64,000 nucleotides of DNA. Origin: Mesorhizobium sp. CAU 1732 (lineage in GTDB: Bacteria > Pseudomonadota > Alphaproteobacteria > Rhizobiales > Rhizobiaceae). Made by a program: the position numbers and the translations under genes. The notes under the pieces are model-generated. The model saw nothing but the letters and a program-made list of their open reading frames with translations. It was not told the origin of the DNA and ran no database searches. Of the stretch, positions 23,564 through 32,524 are shown in pieces. Where the stretch lies: assembly GCF_039888675.1 (NCBI RefSeq), contig NZ_JBDQQR010000001.1, positions 2,728,001-2,792,000 of the forward strand, written 5' to 3'. Numbering within the stretch: the first letter of the stretch is position 1; the number at the start of each line of letters is the position of its first letter.

Positions 23564-26326
23564 TCAAGGCGTCTTCGCCTTTCGGGTGGATGCCGCATCC
23601 GGAGATGCATCTGTGTCGTCCGGAGCTGCCTTATTCGCCGGTTGCGTTTCCGCGTTGGCGAATTCCGTCTCGACCACGGGCTCGGCATGCGCGATGCGGA
23701 ATCCCTGGTCGTCAAAGCCGATCTCGACGCGTTCGAACTTTCGCTGTTCGGTGACTGCGTCGAGGAAGAAGGTCGAAAGGATGGGCAGAAGATCACGCGC
23801 GATCATGCTTTCGATCGCGCGTGCGCCCAGTTCGCTGGTTCTTGCGCGCGCAACGAGCGCGTCGCGTGCTTCCGTGAGAAGCGCGAGTTGCGTGCCGTAG
23901 CTCGCTTGCATGCGATCGCCGATGCGCCCGATCTGGATGTCCACGATGCCCGACAGGGCGTCGGTTCCGAGCGGCATGAAGGGCAGGACGGTGGTGCGCC
24001 CGACGAAGGCCGGCTTGAACTGCTTTTGCAGTTCGGGCAGCAGCAGCTTCTCCAGCGCCTCGCCTTCCGGCATCGTGTCGGGGTCGGCGGACAGAGCGGC
24101 CAGCATCTCCGATCCCGTATTCGCGGTCATGAGAATGGTGGTGTTCTTGAAGTCGATGTCGCGGCCTTCGCCGTCGCGCAGCGTGCCCTTATCGAACACC
24201 TGATAGAAGATTTCCTGGACGCCCTGATGCGCCTTGTCGATTTCGTCGAGGAGCAGGACGCCATAGGGACGCCGGCGAACCGCCTCGGTCAGCACGCCGC
24301 CCTCGCCATAGCCGACATAGCCGGGCGGCGAGCCGAGAAGCATCGAGATCTTATGCTCCTCCTTGAACTCCGACATGTTGATCGTCGTCAGGTGCTGGCT
24401 GCCGCCATAGAGCATGTCGGCGAGCGCCAGCGCGGTCTCGGTCTTGCCCGTGCCCGACATGCCGACCAGCAGGAAGACCGCCGGAGGACGTCTCGGGTCC
24501 GACAGGCCGGCGCGGGCCGCGCGCATCGACGAGGCGATGCGGTCGATCGCGGCGTCCTGGCCGATGACCCGTTCCCTGAGACGTGCGTCCAGCGACTTGA
24601 CGGCGTTGATCTGGTCCGAGAGCAGCTTGCCGACGGGAATGCCGGTCCACCGCGCGACCAGTGCCGCGATGACCGACCTGTCGACCACGCGCGGCACGAG
24701 CGCCGTTTCGCCGGCGGCGTCGGCCAGTTTCCGTTCGGCTGCCGCGAGCGCGGCGCGTGCGCCCTCGGCCGATGTGTTGGCGGGGAAGATCGCGACGTTG
24801 TCGGCGGATGCGTTCTGCGCGTCGCCATCGTCATCCTGCGGTGAAAGCATCGCTTCGATGCGATCGGCTTCCCGCACAAGCTGCATCTCTGCGTCGTAGC
24901 GCGCCGCGATGCCCTCGCGCTCGTTCTCGATCTGGGCGAGCCGTGTGTCGATCTGCATCGTGCGGGCACGATTGGTTTCGGTTGCGGGCTCCTTGCCCAG
25001 CCATTGCGCCTCGACGCGCAGCAATTCGCCTTCGTTTTCGAGCGTCTTGAGCGCCTCGGGCAAAGTCTGGCGTGCAAGCGCGACGGATGCCGCTGCCGTA
25101 TCGATCAGGCTGATCGCCTTGTCCGGCAACTGCCTTGCCGGAATGTACCGCGCGGAAAGCTGAACCGCGGCCGCAAGTGCGTCGTCACGAACCTTGACGC
25201 CGTGATGGCGCGTGAAGGCATCGGCCACGCCGCGCAGCATCCGGATCGCGGTTTCCTCGTCCGGCTCGTCGACCTTGACGGTCTGGAACCGCCGCGTCAG
25301 GGCCGCGTCCTTCTCGATGTAGCGCTTGTATTCGCTCCAGGTCGTCGCGGCGACGGTCCGCAACTCGCCGCGCGCGAGCGACGGCTTCAAAATGTTCGCC
25401 GCATCGCCCTGTCCGGCCTGCCCGCCCGCACCGATCAGGCTGTGCGCCTCGTCGATGAACAGGATGATCGGGCGCGGGGATTTCTTCACCGCTTCCACGA
25501 CGCCATGCAGCCTGCGTTCGAACTCGCCTTTCACGCCGGCGCCGGCCTGAAGAAGGCTGAGATCGAGCGAGAGAAGCCGCACGTCGGCCAGCATTTTGGG
25601 CACGCTGCCGGAGGCAATGGCAAGCGCGAGCGCTTCGGCGATGGCGGTCTTGCCGACGCCGGCCTCGCCCACGAGAATGGGATTGTTCTGGCGCCGCCGC
25701 ATCAGCACGTCGATCACCTGGCGCAGCTCGCGGTCGCGGCCGATCACCGGATCGATGCGGCCCGCTCTGGCGTCCTCGGTCATGTCCTGCGTGTAGAGGC
25801 GCAGAAAATCATCGCTGCCCGCCGAGGGCGCGGCAGCCTGACCAAGAGGTGGGTGCGCGGGGGCCTCGTCGGCGGAGGCGGCAAGCAGGGCTTCCACCTT
25901 GCCGAGGTCCGCGTCGCGCAGCGACGGGAGCGCCGAACGGCCCAGCACGCGCAATGTCTGCTCGCTCGACAGGGCAATCAGGATATCGCCGGCCTGCACA
26001 TGCTGCCGCCCGAACTGCAGCGATGCGACCAGCCATGCCTCGCGCGCCAGCGTCAGAGTATTTTGTGACAGGGTGAGAGAAGAGTTGTCGCCGCGCGGCA
26101 AGTCCTGAATCGCAGCATCGAGTTCCATCAGAATAGCGTCGATGCCGATTCCTGCGTCGGCAAATAACTTTGAAGGAGAATCGAGGTCTAGGAGGCAGCG
26201 AAGCCAGTGGAATATTTCGACGGTGGAATGGGAATATCGTGCCGCGAGGGACGCGGCGTTCTCAAGTGCGACCCGCGAGTCGGCGTCGAGCGTTCTCACG
26301 AGGCGGTTGAGATCGATGTTTGACAT
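23564..26326 (-). CDS. clpV: ClpV AAA+ sheath-disassembly ATPase (TssH)
   Basis: 920 aa, the usual length for ClpV. N-terminal Clp repeat region to ~150; first AAA+ domain with P-loop GEAGVGKT (220-227) and Walker B ILFIDEAH (288-295); middle coiled region ~410-540; second AAA+ domain with P-loop GMSGTGKT (622-629). It recycles contracted TssB/TssC sheath in the cytoplasm using ATP. The C-terminal ~40 residues are acidic and low-complexity. First gene of the minus-strand T6SS unit, divergent from tssA. Confidence 0.95.
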   Translation of the reverse strand: MSNIDLNRLVRTLDADSRVALENAASLAARYSHSTVEIFHWLRCLLDLDSPSKLFADAGIGIDAILMELDAAIQDLPRGDNSSLTLSQNTLTLAREAWLVASLQFGRQHVQAGDILIALSSEQTLRVLGRSALPSLRDADLGKVEALLAASADEAPAHPPLGQAAAPSAGSDDFLRLYTQDMTEDARAGRIDPVIGRDRELRQVIDVLMRRRQNNPILVGEAGVGKTAIAEALALAIASGSVPKMLADVRLLSLDLSLLQAGAGVKGEFERRLHGVVEAVKKSPRPIILFIDEAHSLIGAGGQAGQGDAANILKPSLARGELRTVAATTWSEYKRYIEKDAALTRRFQTVKVDEPDEETAIRMLRGVADAFTRHHGVKVRDDALAAAVQLSARYIPARQLPDKAISLIDTAAASVALARQTLPEALKTLENEGELLRVEAQWLGKEPATETNRARTMQIDTRLAQIENEREGIAARYDAEMQLVREADRIEAMLSPQDDDGDAQNASADNVAIFPANTSAEGARAALAAAERKLADAAGETALVPRVVDRSVIAALVARWTGIPVGKLLSDQINAVKSLDARLRERVIGQDAAIDRIASSMRAARAGLSDPRRPPAVFLLVGMSGTGKTETALALADMLYGGSQHLTTINMSEFKEEHKISMLLGSPPGYVGYGEGGVLTEAVRRRPYGVLLLDEIDKAHQGVQEIFYQVFDKGTLRDGEGRDIDFKNTTILMTANTGSEMLAALSADPDTMPEGEALEKLLLPELQKQFKPAFVGRTTVLPFMPLGTDALSGIVDIQIGRIGDRMQASYGTQLALLTEARDALVARARTSELGARAIESMIARDLLPILSTFFLDAVTEQRKFERVEIGFDDQGFRIAHAEPVVETEFANAETQPANKAAPDDTDASPDAASTRKAKTP

Positions 26327-26475
26327 ACTTTACGGGAAAGCCCGCCCCTGTTGAATACAACTGCCCGATACAACTCGAACGAGACTTAGGGCGTCCTGGT
26401 TGCATTGGATAGAAACGGCGTCATCACATTTTGTTACCGAGTGTGGCTGGTATTGTCGTGTTCTTGTCATGGGCT

Positions 26476-26512
26476 TGTCATAATTGACACCGCCTCTATG
26501 TAGGACGACAAT
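26476..26512 (+). promoter_or_regulatory. candidate promoter and inverted repeat upstream of tssA
   Basis: TTGACA at 26484-26489 is a perfect sigma70 -35; after 17 bases comes GACAAT (26507-26512), 4 of 6 matches to the -10. The -35 overlaps an inverted repeat TGTCA-TAAT-TGACA (26476-26489), and another TGTCAT lies at 26465, so a regulator could bind there. The 225-base divergent clpV/tssA gap is clearly AT-richer than its surroundings. Regulator unknown. Confidence 0.5.
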
Positions 26513-26551
26513 GGATTGTTGAATGCTTGCTAGCAGCAACGTGGAGGCGCC

Positions 26552-27622
26552 GTGCTTCGGGAGCTTGATGATATTGCAAATAGACTGGAGGGCGATAGCC
26601 CGTGTGGTATTAATATCAGGAGCGATCCGAAATATAATGAAATATACTACAAAATAAAAGACGCCAGAAACTCAGCACGAAGCCTTGAACGTAACGTCAC
26701 ACCAGGCGAGCCGATGCGGCTCGCGTCTGAGTGGCACGATGTCAACAACTTCGGATTGCAGGTTCTGGGCGACGTCAGCAAGGACGTCGAAATCCTCGCC
26801 TGGGTGGCTGAGGCCCAGGTGCGGCTCAACGGTTTCGCCGGGCTTCGCGATCTATTCTCAGCCTGTTGTTCACTTTTTGAGGAACATTGGGACGATGTTC
26901 ATTCTGTTGATACCAGCGATATCGAGGAAAAAGTGGCCCCGCTTGCCGGTCTCAACGGGGTGAGCGGCGAGGGAACGCTGATTCAGGCGATCCGGCTGGC
27001 GCCCCTGGTGCCCGGCGCCGGTTTCGCGCGCCTCACGCTCTGGGATTATCAGCTTGCGCAGCGCGCCGGCGAGAGCGAGCGCCGCGAGATGCTCTACGAC
27101 GAGGCCGGCGAGGCGGGGATGTCCGCGATGACGGAACACCTTGCGGCGGTGACCGGATGCATCGACGCCTTCGATCGCCTCGTCGAAATCCTCGATGAGC
27201 GATGCGGCGATGCGGCTCCGCCGTCGTCGAACACTAGAAACGTCCTCCTTGAAGCGGCTGCCGCAATCCGCGTTCTGGCGGGTCTCCAGCCGGAGGACGA
27301 AGCCGCCTCCGCCGCTCCCGCGCTCGACATCTCCGGCGGTGCTGCGGCGCAGGAAGCCGGCCACACCGATGCGAACGGGCTCGACCGCACCCCTCGCGCG
27401 ATCAATTCGCGGGACGAGGCGTTCGAGGTTCTTCTCTCGGTCGCGCGGTATTTCCGCCGCAGCGAACCGCATTCCCCGATCTCGATGTCGATCGAGACAC
27501 TGGTGCGGCGCGGCCGCATGGATTTTTCGGAATTGCTTGCCGAGCTCCTGCCTGAACCCCAGGCGCGGAAATCGGTGCTTACCGCAGCAGGCATCCAGCC
27601 GAAGCCCGACGGCGGAGGGTGA
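26552..27622 (+). CDS. tssA: TssA baseplate/tail assembly protein
   Basis: 356 aa. The N-terminal ImpA_N-type domain covers roughly residues 10-130 (PCGINIRSDPKYNEIYYKIK, then EWHDVNNFGLQVLGDVSKDV). A linker follows, and the C-terminal region has RDEAFEVLLSVARYFRRSEP. TssA primes and coordinates tube and sheath polymerisation. The start is a GTG with GGAGG four bases upstream. First gene of the plus-strand T6SS operon, in the position of impA in Agrobacterium. Confidence 0.9.
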   Translation: MLRELDDIANRLEGDSPCGINIRSDPKYNEIYYKIKDARNSARSLERNVTPGEPMRLASEWHDVNNFGLQVLGDVSKDVEILAWVAEAQVRLNGFAGLRDLFSACCSLFEEHWDDVHSVDTSDIEEKVAPLAGLNGVSGEGTLIQAIRLAPLVPGAGFARLTLWDYQLAQRAGESERREMLYDEAGEAGMSAMTEHLAAVTGCIDAFDRLVEILDERCGDAAPPSSNTRNVLLEAAAAIRVLAGLQPEDEAASAAPALDISGGAAAQEAGHTDANGLDRTPRAINSRDEAFEVLLSVARYFRRSEPHSPISMSIETLVRRGRMDFSELLAELLPEPQARKSVLTAAGIQPKPDGGG

Positions 27623-27736
27623 GGCTCGCGCTGCTCGAACGACGCTGATGCGAAAGCCTCAGCCGCATCCGTAACAAGAATAATCCAGAAAACGCCATCC
27701 ACGCAGATGGCCGACAGATGAAGGAGTTGATCGAAA

Positions 27737-28252
27737 ATGGCCAGTGTTCATGAAAAACTGGAGAGGGTTCGCAAGCCTCGGGTCCACATCAAGTACGAGG
27801 TCGAAACCGAAGGCGCGATGGTCGTCAAGGAATTGCCGTTCGTCGTCGGCGTGCTTGGCGATTTCTCGGGCGATCCCACCCAACCGCTCAAGCCGTTCGG
27901 CGAGCGCAAGTTCGTGCAGATAGATCGTGACAATTTCGACGACGTCATGCGCCGCATGACGCCCGGTCTCAACATCTCGGTCGACAACACGCTTGAAGGC
28001 AACGGCACCGACATGGCCGTGTCGCTCAAGTTCGAAAGCCTCGAAGACTTCGAACCCGGCTCGGTGGTCAACCAGGTGCCGGCGCTCAAGGCGCTGCTCG
28101 ATGCGAGAAACCAGCTTCGCGACCTGATGAGCAAGGCCGACCGGTCCGAGGATCTGGAACGGATGCTCGAGGATATCCTCCAGAACCAGGCGGATCTCGG
28201 CAAGCTCGTCAACGAGCTTCAGAGCCGCAGCAACGGCACCCCTGCCACCTGA
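27737..28252 (+). CDS. tssB: TssB contractile sheath small subunit
   Basis: 171 aa. [20 protein letters not shown] and [15 protein letters not shown] are diagnostic of the small sheath protein, and [20 protein letters not shown] follows. It forms the outer sheath with TssC and carries the region engaged by ClpV. It lies 114 bases after tssA and 24 before tssC, in one operon; AAGGAG precedes the ATG by ten bases. Confidence 0.95.
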   Translation: MASVHEKLERVRKPRVHIKYEVETEGAMVVKELPFVVGVLGDFSGDPTQPLKPFGERKFVQIDRDNFDDVMRRMTPGLNISVDNTLEGNGTDMAVSLKFESLEDFEPGSVVNQVPALKALLDARNQLRDLMSKADRSEDLERMLEDILQNQADLGKLVNELQSRSNGTPAT

Positions 28253-28276
28253 TCGATGTGACGGAAGGACGAAACG

Positions 28277-29758
28277 ATGAGCGTTGAAACGCAAGTCAAG
28301 ACCAGTGAAACCGTCACGCTCGACGGTGAAGAAAGCCTGCTCTCCAAGGTGGTCGCGGCGACGCGCCAGACGGAGCCTGACCGCGCGCAGAACCTGATCC
28401 GCACGCTGACCGACCAGGCGATGAAGGGCACGATCGTCTACGATCGCAACCTGACGATCACGCTGAACAACGCGATCGCGGCACTCGACGCCACGATCTC
28501 GAAACAGCTTGCCGCGATCATGCAGTCGCCGGAATTCACCAAGCTCGAAGGCACGTGGCGCGGCCTGCACTATCTGGTGTCGAACTCGGAGACGAGCGCG
28601 AACCTGAAGATCCGCGTGCTGAATGCCGGCAAGCGCGAAGTCTCCAAGGATTTGTCCAAGGCGGTCGAGTTCGATCAGTCGCGGCTGTTCAAGGCGATCT
28701 ATGAGGACGAGTTCGGCACGCCGGGCGGCGAACCGCTCGGCGCGATCGTCGGCGATTACGAGTTCGACAATTCCTTCGAGGACGTCCAGCTCCTGCAAAG
28801 CATGTCGTCGATCGCAGCGGCCGCGTTCGCACCGTTCATCACCGCGGCAAGCCCGCGCATGTTCGGCTTCGAGGATTACCGCGATCTCGCCCGCCCGCGC
28901 GATCTCGAGAAGATTTTCGAGACGGTCGAATATGCGAAATGGCGGTCGCTGCGTGAGAGCGACGATTCGCGCTTCGTCACTTTGGCGCTGCCGCGCGTCC
29001 TGGCGCGCATGCCCTATGGCCCGCGCACCAACGTGGTCGACGAGTTCAACTACGACGAGACGAACGGCTCCAAGAACGGCGAGCTGCCGCATGAGCGATA
29101 TTGCTGGATGAACGCGTCCTACGTGATGGGGACGCGTCTCACCGACGCCTTCGCCAAGAGCGGCTGGTGCACGGCCATCCGTGGCGCGGAGAACGGCGGC
29201 AAGGTCGAGAACCTGCCGATGCACGTCTTCGCCAGCGACGATGGCGACCTCGATCTGAAGTGCCCGACCGAAGTCGGCATCACGGACCGGCGCGACGCGG
29301 AACTCGGCAAGCTCGGCTTCCTGCCGCTGTGCCACTACAAGAACACCGACTATGCCGTGTTCTTCGGTGCGCAGACGGCACACAAGCCGAAGATCTACGA
29401 CCGTCCCGAGGCGACCGCCAACGCGGCCGTGTCGGCGCGGCTTCCCTACATGATGGCCACCTCGCGTTTCGCCCACTACCTGAAGGTCATGGGTCGCGAC
29501 AAGATCGGTTCCTTCATGGAGGCCGAGGATTGCGAGGCGTGGCTGAACCGCTGGATTTCCAACTACGTCAACGCCAATGACAGCGCGGGCGAGGATTCGC
29601 GGGCGAAGTATCCGCTGCGCGAAGCGCGGGTCACGGTGCAGGAAATTCCCGGAAAGCCCGGTTCCTACAATGCCGTGGCCTGGATGCGTCCGTGGCTGCA
29701 GATGGAGGAACTCACAACCTCGCTGCGCATGGTCGCGCGTATCCCGGCAAAGAGCTAG
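28277..29758 (+). CDS. tssC: TssC contractile sheath large subunit
   Basis: 493 aa, standard length. It contains LEGTWRGLHYLVSNSETSAN, FGTPGGEPLGAIVGDYEFDN and the late MATSRFAHYLKVMGRDKIGS, all hallmarks of TssC/EvpB. It forms heterodimers with TssB in the contractile sheath. Unlike the following paralogue it has the full N-terminal handshake region (roughly residues 1-60) expected to interlock with TssB. Start ATG after GGAAGGACGAAACG. Confidence 0.95.
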   Translation: MSVETQVKTSETVTLDGEESLLSKVVAATRQTEPDRAQNLIRTLTDQAMKGTIVYDRNLTITLNNAIAALDATISKQLAAIMQSPEFTKLEGTWRGLHYLVSNSETSANLKIRVLNAGKREVSKDLSKAVEFDQSRLFKAIYEDEFGTPGGEPLGAIVGDYEFDNSFEDVQLLQSMSSIAAAAFAPFITAASPRMFGFEDYRDLARPRDLEKIFETVEYAKWRSLRESDDSRFVTLALPRVLARMPYGPRTNVVDEFNYDETNGSKNGELPHERYCWMNASYVMGTRLTDAFAKSGWCTAIRGAENGGKVENLPMHVFASDDGDLDLKCPTEVGITDRRDAELGKLGFLPLCHYKNTDYAVFFGAQTAHKPKIYDRPEATANAAVSARLPYMMATSRFAHYLKVMGRDKIGSFMEAEDCEAWLNRWISNYVNANDSAGEDSRAKYPLREARVTVQEIPGKPGSYNAVAWMRPWLQMEELTTSLRMVARIPAKS

Positions 29759-29812
29759 TCGGCTTTCTCAGCTCCGCGCCGTGAGAACGGTGCGGAGCCA
29801 AGCTCCGGATTG

Positions 29813-31201
29813 ATGATGCAAGCAGCCTCGGGCACATCGTGGCGTCGGCGGGCCGATCAGCTCATTTCGCTGATCGACCAAGCGCTGAACCGTCAAGTCA
29901 ATGCGATCCTTCACCATCCCGATTTCCAGGCCATGGAAGCGGGATGGCGGGGGCTCGCAATGCTCGTGCGCATGGGCTCGCAGACGACCGACGTGAAGAT
30001 CAAGGTTCTGAGCGCGAGCTGGGACGAGCTGTCGCGCAGCATGCGCCGGGCCACGGACTTCGACCAGAGCAGCCTCTTCGATCTGGTCTACAGCCGCGAA
30101 TTCGGCATGGCGGGCGGCGAGCCCTTCGGCCTGCTGATCGGCAATTACCATCTGTCGCCGCACGGCAGCGACGATACGATCGGCACGCTGGGCGATGTCG
30201 GCATGGTCGCAGCGGCGGCGTTCTGCCCCTTCGTGGCCGGCGCTTCGCCGATGATGGCGGGGCTTGAAAGCTTCGCCGAACTCAATCGCGTGTCGGACCC
30301 GGCGAAGCTGGTGGACGGGCAGCATGGCATCCGCTGGAACGCGCTGCGGGCGCGCGAGGATTCGCGGTTCATCGGCCTCGTTGCGCCACGTGTCCTGATG
30401 CGCGCGCCTTATGAGCCGCATTCGCTGCGACGCGACGACGGCTTTCCGTTTCGCGAGACGATCGCCTCCGACGGACGCACGCTTCTGTGGGGCAACGGTG
30501 CCTTCGCGTTTGCCGCGATCATCATCCGCAACTTCATCGAATCCGGCTGGTTCGCCGATATTCGCGGGGTCAGCCAGAATGCGGTCGATGGCGGGCTTCT
30601 GTCGGCGCAGGAGCTTGCGCCCTACGAACTCGGCACGGAAAGCGAGGGCCTGTCGGCGCAGGCGCCGGTCGAGGTGCGGCTGACCAGCAGCCAGGAACAG
30701 CAGTTCTGCGACCTCGGCCTGATCCCGGCGGCGAGCACCTATCTGTCGTCGTCTGCGATCTTCAATTCCAACCAGTCGATCCACGCGCCACAGCATTACG
30801 CGAACGAGAATGCGCGGCAGAACGCGCGGCTCGCCGCGATGCTGCAATACGTGCTCTGCGCGTCGCGCTTTTCGCACTACCTCAAGGTCATCATGCGCGA
30901 CGAGATCGGCCAGCTATCGGATGCGCGCTCGATCGAGCGCAAGCTGTCCGACTGGCTCACCGGCTACACGCTGGGCAACGACGATGCCGACCTGGTCCTG
31001 CGCACGCGTTTCCCGCTGCGCTCGGCCGGCATCAAGGTCGAGGAGGTTCCGGGAAAGCCGGGCATCTTCTCGTGCACCGTCAGGCTCCAGCCGCATTACC
31101 AGCTCGATGACGTCTCGACGAGCTTCCACCTCATTGCAGAAACGGCGACCGCGCAGCCCGGCGCCTACGCACCCATCGCAGAGCAAAGGATGTCCGCATG
31201 A
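29813..31201 (+). CDS. second TssC-like sheath paralogue
   Basis: 462 aa, clearly homologous to the preceding TssC: MEAGWRGLAMLVRMGSQTTD, FGMAGGEPFGLLIGNYHLSP and LCASRFSHYLKVIMRDEIGQ align with matching TssC motifs. Its N-terminus is ~30 residues shorter, so the segment that pairs with TssB is reduced. Agrobacterium imp operons also carry two tssC genes (TssC41 and TssC40) at these positions. The start is one of two adjacent ATGs (29813 or 29816). A structural or baseplate-proximal role is possible; function unresolved. Confidence 0.9.
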   Translation: MMQAASGTSWRRRADQLISLIDQALNRQVNAILHHPDFQAMEAGWRGLAMLVRMGSQTTDVKIKVLSASWDELSRSMRRATDFDQSSLFDLVYSREFGMAGGEPFGLLIGNYHLSPHGSDDTIGTLGDVGMVAAAAFCPFVAGASPMMAGLESFAELNRVSDPAKLVDGQHGIRWNALRAREDSRFIGLVAPRVLMRAPYEPHSLRRDDGFPFRETIASDGRTLLWGNGAFAFAAIIIRNFIESGWFADIRGVSQNAVDGGLLSAQELAPYELGTESEGLSAQAPVEVRLTSSQEQQFCDLGLIPAASTYLSSSAIFNSNQSIHAPQHYANENARQNARLAAMLQYVLCASRFSHYLKVIMRDEIGQLSDARSIERKLSDWLTGYTLGNDDADLVLRTRFPLRSAGIKVEEVPGKPGIFSCTVRLQPHYQLDDVSTSFHLIAETATAQPGAYAPIAEQRMSA

Positions 31202-32022
31202 CACTTTCCGCAAAGATCGCGACGCTGCTTGGCGAGGACGCCCTGTCGATGGCTCTCAATGAGGCGCGCGACCATGTGAAATCCGATCCGGGCGACAAGC
31301 ATGCGCGCCATCTCTACATCGACCTGCTGATCGTGGCGGGAGACTACGAAAAGGCGGACGCGCAATGCAGCCTGGCAGCGACCTTCTCGCCGGAGGACAC
31401 CATGGGTTTCGCGCTTCTTCGAAACCAGTTGCGCGCCATGGCCGCGCGCGATGCGTGGTTTCAGAGCGGCGCGGTGCCGTCCTTCCCCAACGGTCCGACA
31501 GCGCTCGACCGGGCTGCGATCGATATGGCGCTGTCGGTGCGCGAGGGAAGCGTCGACAACACGCAAGACGCACTGTCCCGGCTCGACGAACAGCGCGGCG
31601 AGCAGGCCATGATCTGGAACGGCAAGCAGGTTGCCGACTTCCGCGATCTCGATGATCGGCTGCCGCATGCGCTCGAAGCCCTGATGACCGGCGGCGCCTA
31701 TCTCTGGGTCGATTTCTCGCGCATCGCCTCTGTGACGGTCGAGCCGATCGAGCGTCCGCGCGACCTGGCGTTCCGGCGGGCGGAACTGTCCCTCAAGGAC
31801 GGCGCGACCGCCCCGGTCCTGCTCCCGGCGATCTATCACGGCACCGGCAATGAGCCCCGGCTGCGTCTGGGCCGGGAAACCGAGTGGGTCGAGGAGGCCG
31901 GTATCACGACCGGGCGCGGGCAGCGCTGCTTCCTGGCCGGCGACGAGCTGGTCTCGTTCCACGACGCCAGATCGTTCGGCGTCGAACCGGCCGGCGAACG
32001 CGAAAGTGTCATGAATGGCTGA
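31198..32022 (+). CDS. tagJ: TagJ/ImpE accessory protein
   Basis: 274 aa ImpE-family cytoplasmic protein. TPR-like N-terminal helices (ARDHVKSDPGDKHARHLYID, then VAGDYEKADAQCSLAA) precede the ImpE core VDFSRIASVTVEPIERPRDL near residue 180 and LGRETEWVEE. TagJ relatives bind the TssB N-terminus and are thought to modulate sheath handling or ClpV recruitment. The start overlaps the TssC paralogue stop by 4 bases and the end overlaps tssE by 8, showing tight coupling. Confidence 0.9.
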   Translation: MTLSAKIATLLGEDALSMALNEARDHVKSDPGDKHARHLYIDLLIVAGDYEKADAQCSLAATFSPEDTMGFALLRNQLRAMAARDAWFQSGAVPSFPNGPTALDRAAIDMALSVREGSVDNTQDALSRLDEQRGEQAMIWNGKQVADFRDLDDRLPHALEALMTGGAYLWVDFSRIASVTVEPIERPRDLAFRRAELSLKDGATAPVLLPAIYHGTGNEPRLRLGRETEWVEEAGITTGRGQRCFLAGDELVSFHDARSFGVEPAGERESVMNG

Positions 32023-32524
32023 CGCGCTCGAACGCTATAGGCCCGGAGACCGCATCCTTGCCCGCTCGATTCTCGACCGGCTGGTGGATGCCGATCCCGA
32101 CGCGCAGATCGATCCGCCATCGAGCATGGTCGATCAGGTTCGCGAGATGCGCGAGGCGATCCGGCGCGATCTCGAGGCGCTGCTCAACACGCGCCGCTGC
32201 CCTGTCGCGACGCCGGGCGGTCTGGTCGAGCTGAAGGATGCACTGCATGCCTATGGCGTCGACGGGATCGTGTCGGCCAATCTGGTGACCGACGAATCCA
32301 AGCTCGCGCTGGCGCGTTCGATCGAGCGCCGCATCGCACTGTTCGAGACGCGGCTGTCGGACGTGCGCGTCACGATCCTGCACAATCGCAGTTCGGTGGA
32401 GCGGACGCTGCGCATGCGTATCCAGGCCTCGTTCCGGCTCTATGATGGCATGCCGCCGATCAGCTTCGAATCCACCATCGATCCGTCGACGCAACGTTTC
32501 CTCGTGGAGGCTGCGCGTGGCTGA
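32015..32524 (+). CDS. tssE: TssE baseplate protein (gp25-like)
   Basis: 169 aa, lysozyme-like gp25 family. The conserved part runs from VDQVREMREAIRRDLEALLN (about residues 40-60) through TLRMRIQASFRLYDGMPPIS to the end, including the E and R residues that clamp the sheath to the baseplate. It initiates sheath polymerisation in the wedge complex with TssF, TssG and TssK. It overlaps tagJ upstream and tssF downstream. Confidence 0.92.
   Translation: MADALERYRPGDRILARSILDRLVDADPDAQIDPPSSMVDQVREMREAIRRDLEALLNTRRCPVATPGGLVELKDALHAYGVDGIVSANLVTDESKLALARSIERRIALFETRLSDVRVTILHNRSSVERTLRMRIQASFRLYDGMPPISFESTIDPSTQRFLVEAARG

Noticed and set aside
29810..29812. TTG as start of the second TssC
   Set aside because: Two ATG codons follow immediately, and no ribosome site favours the TTG.
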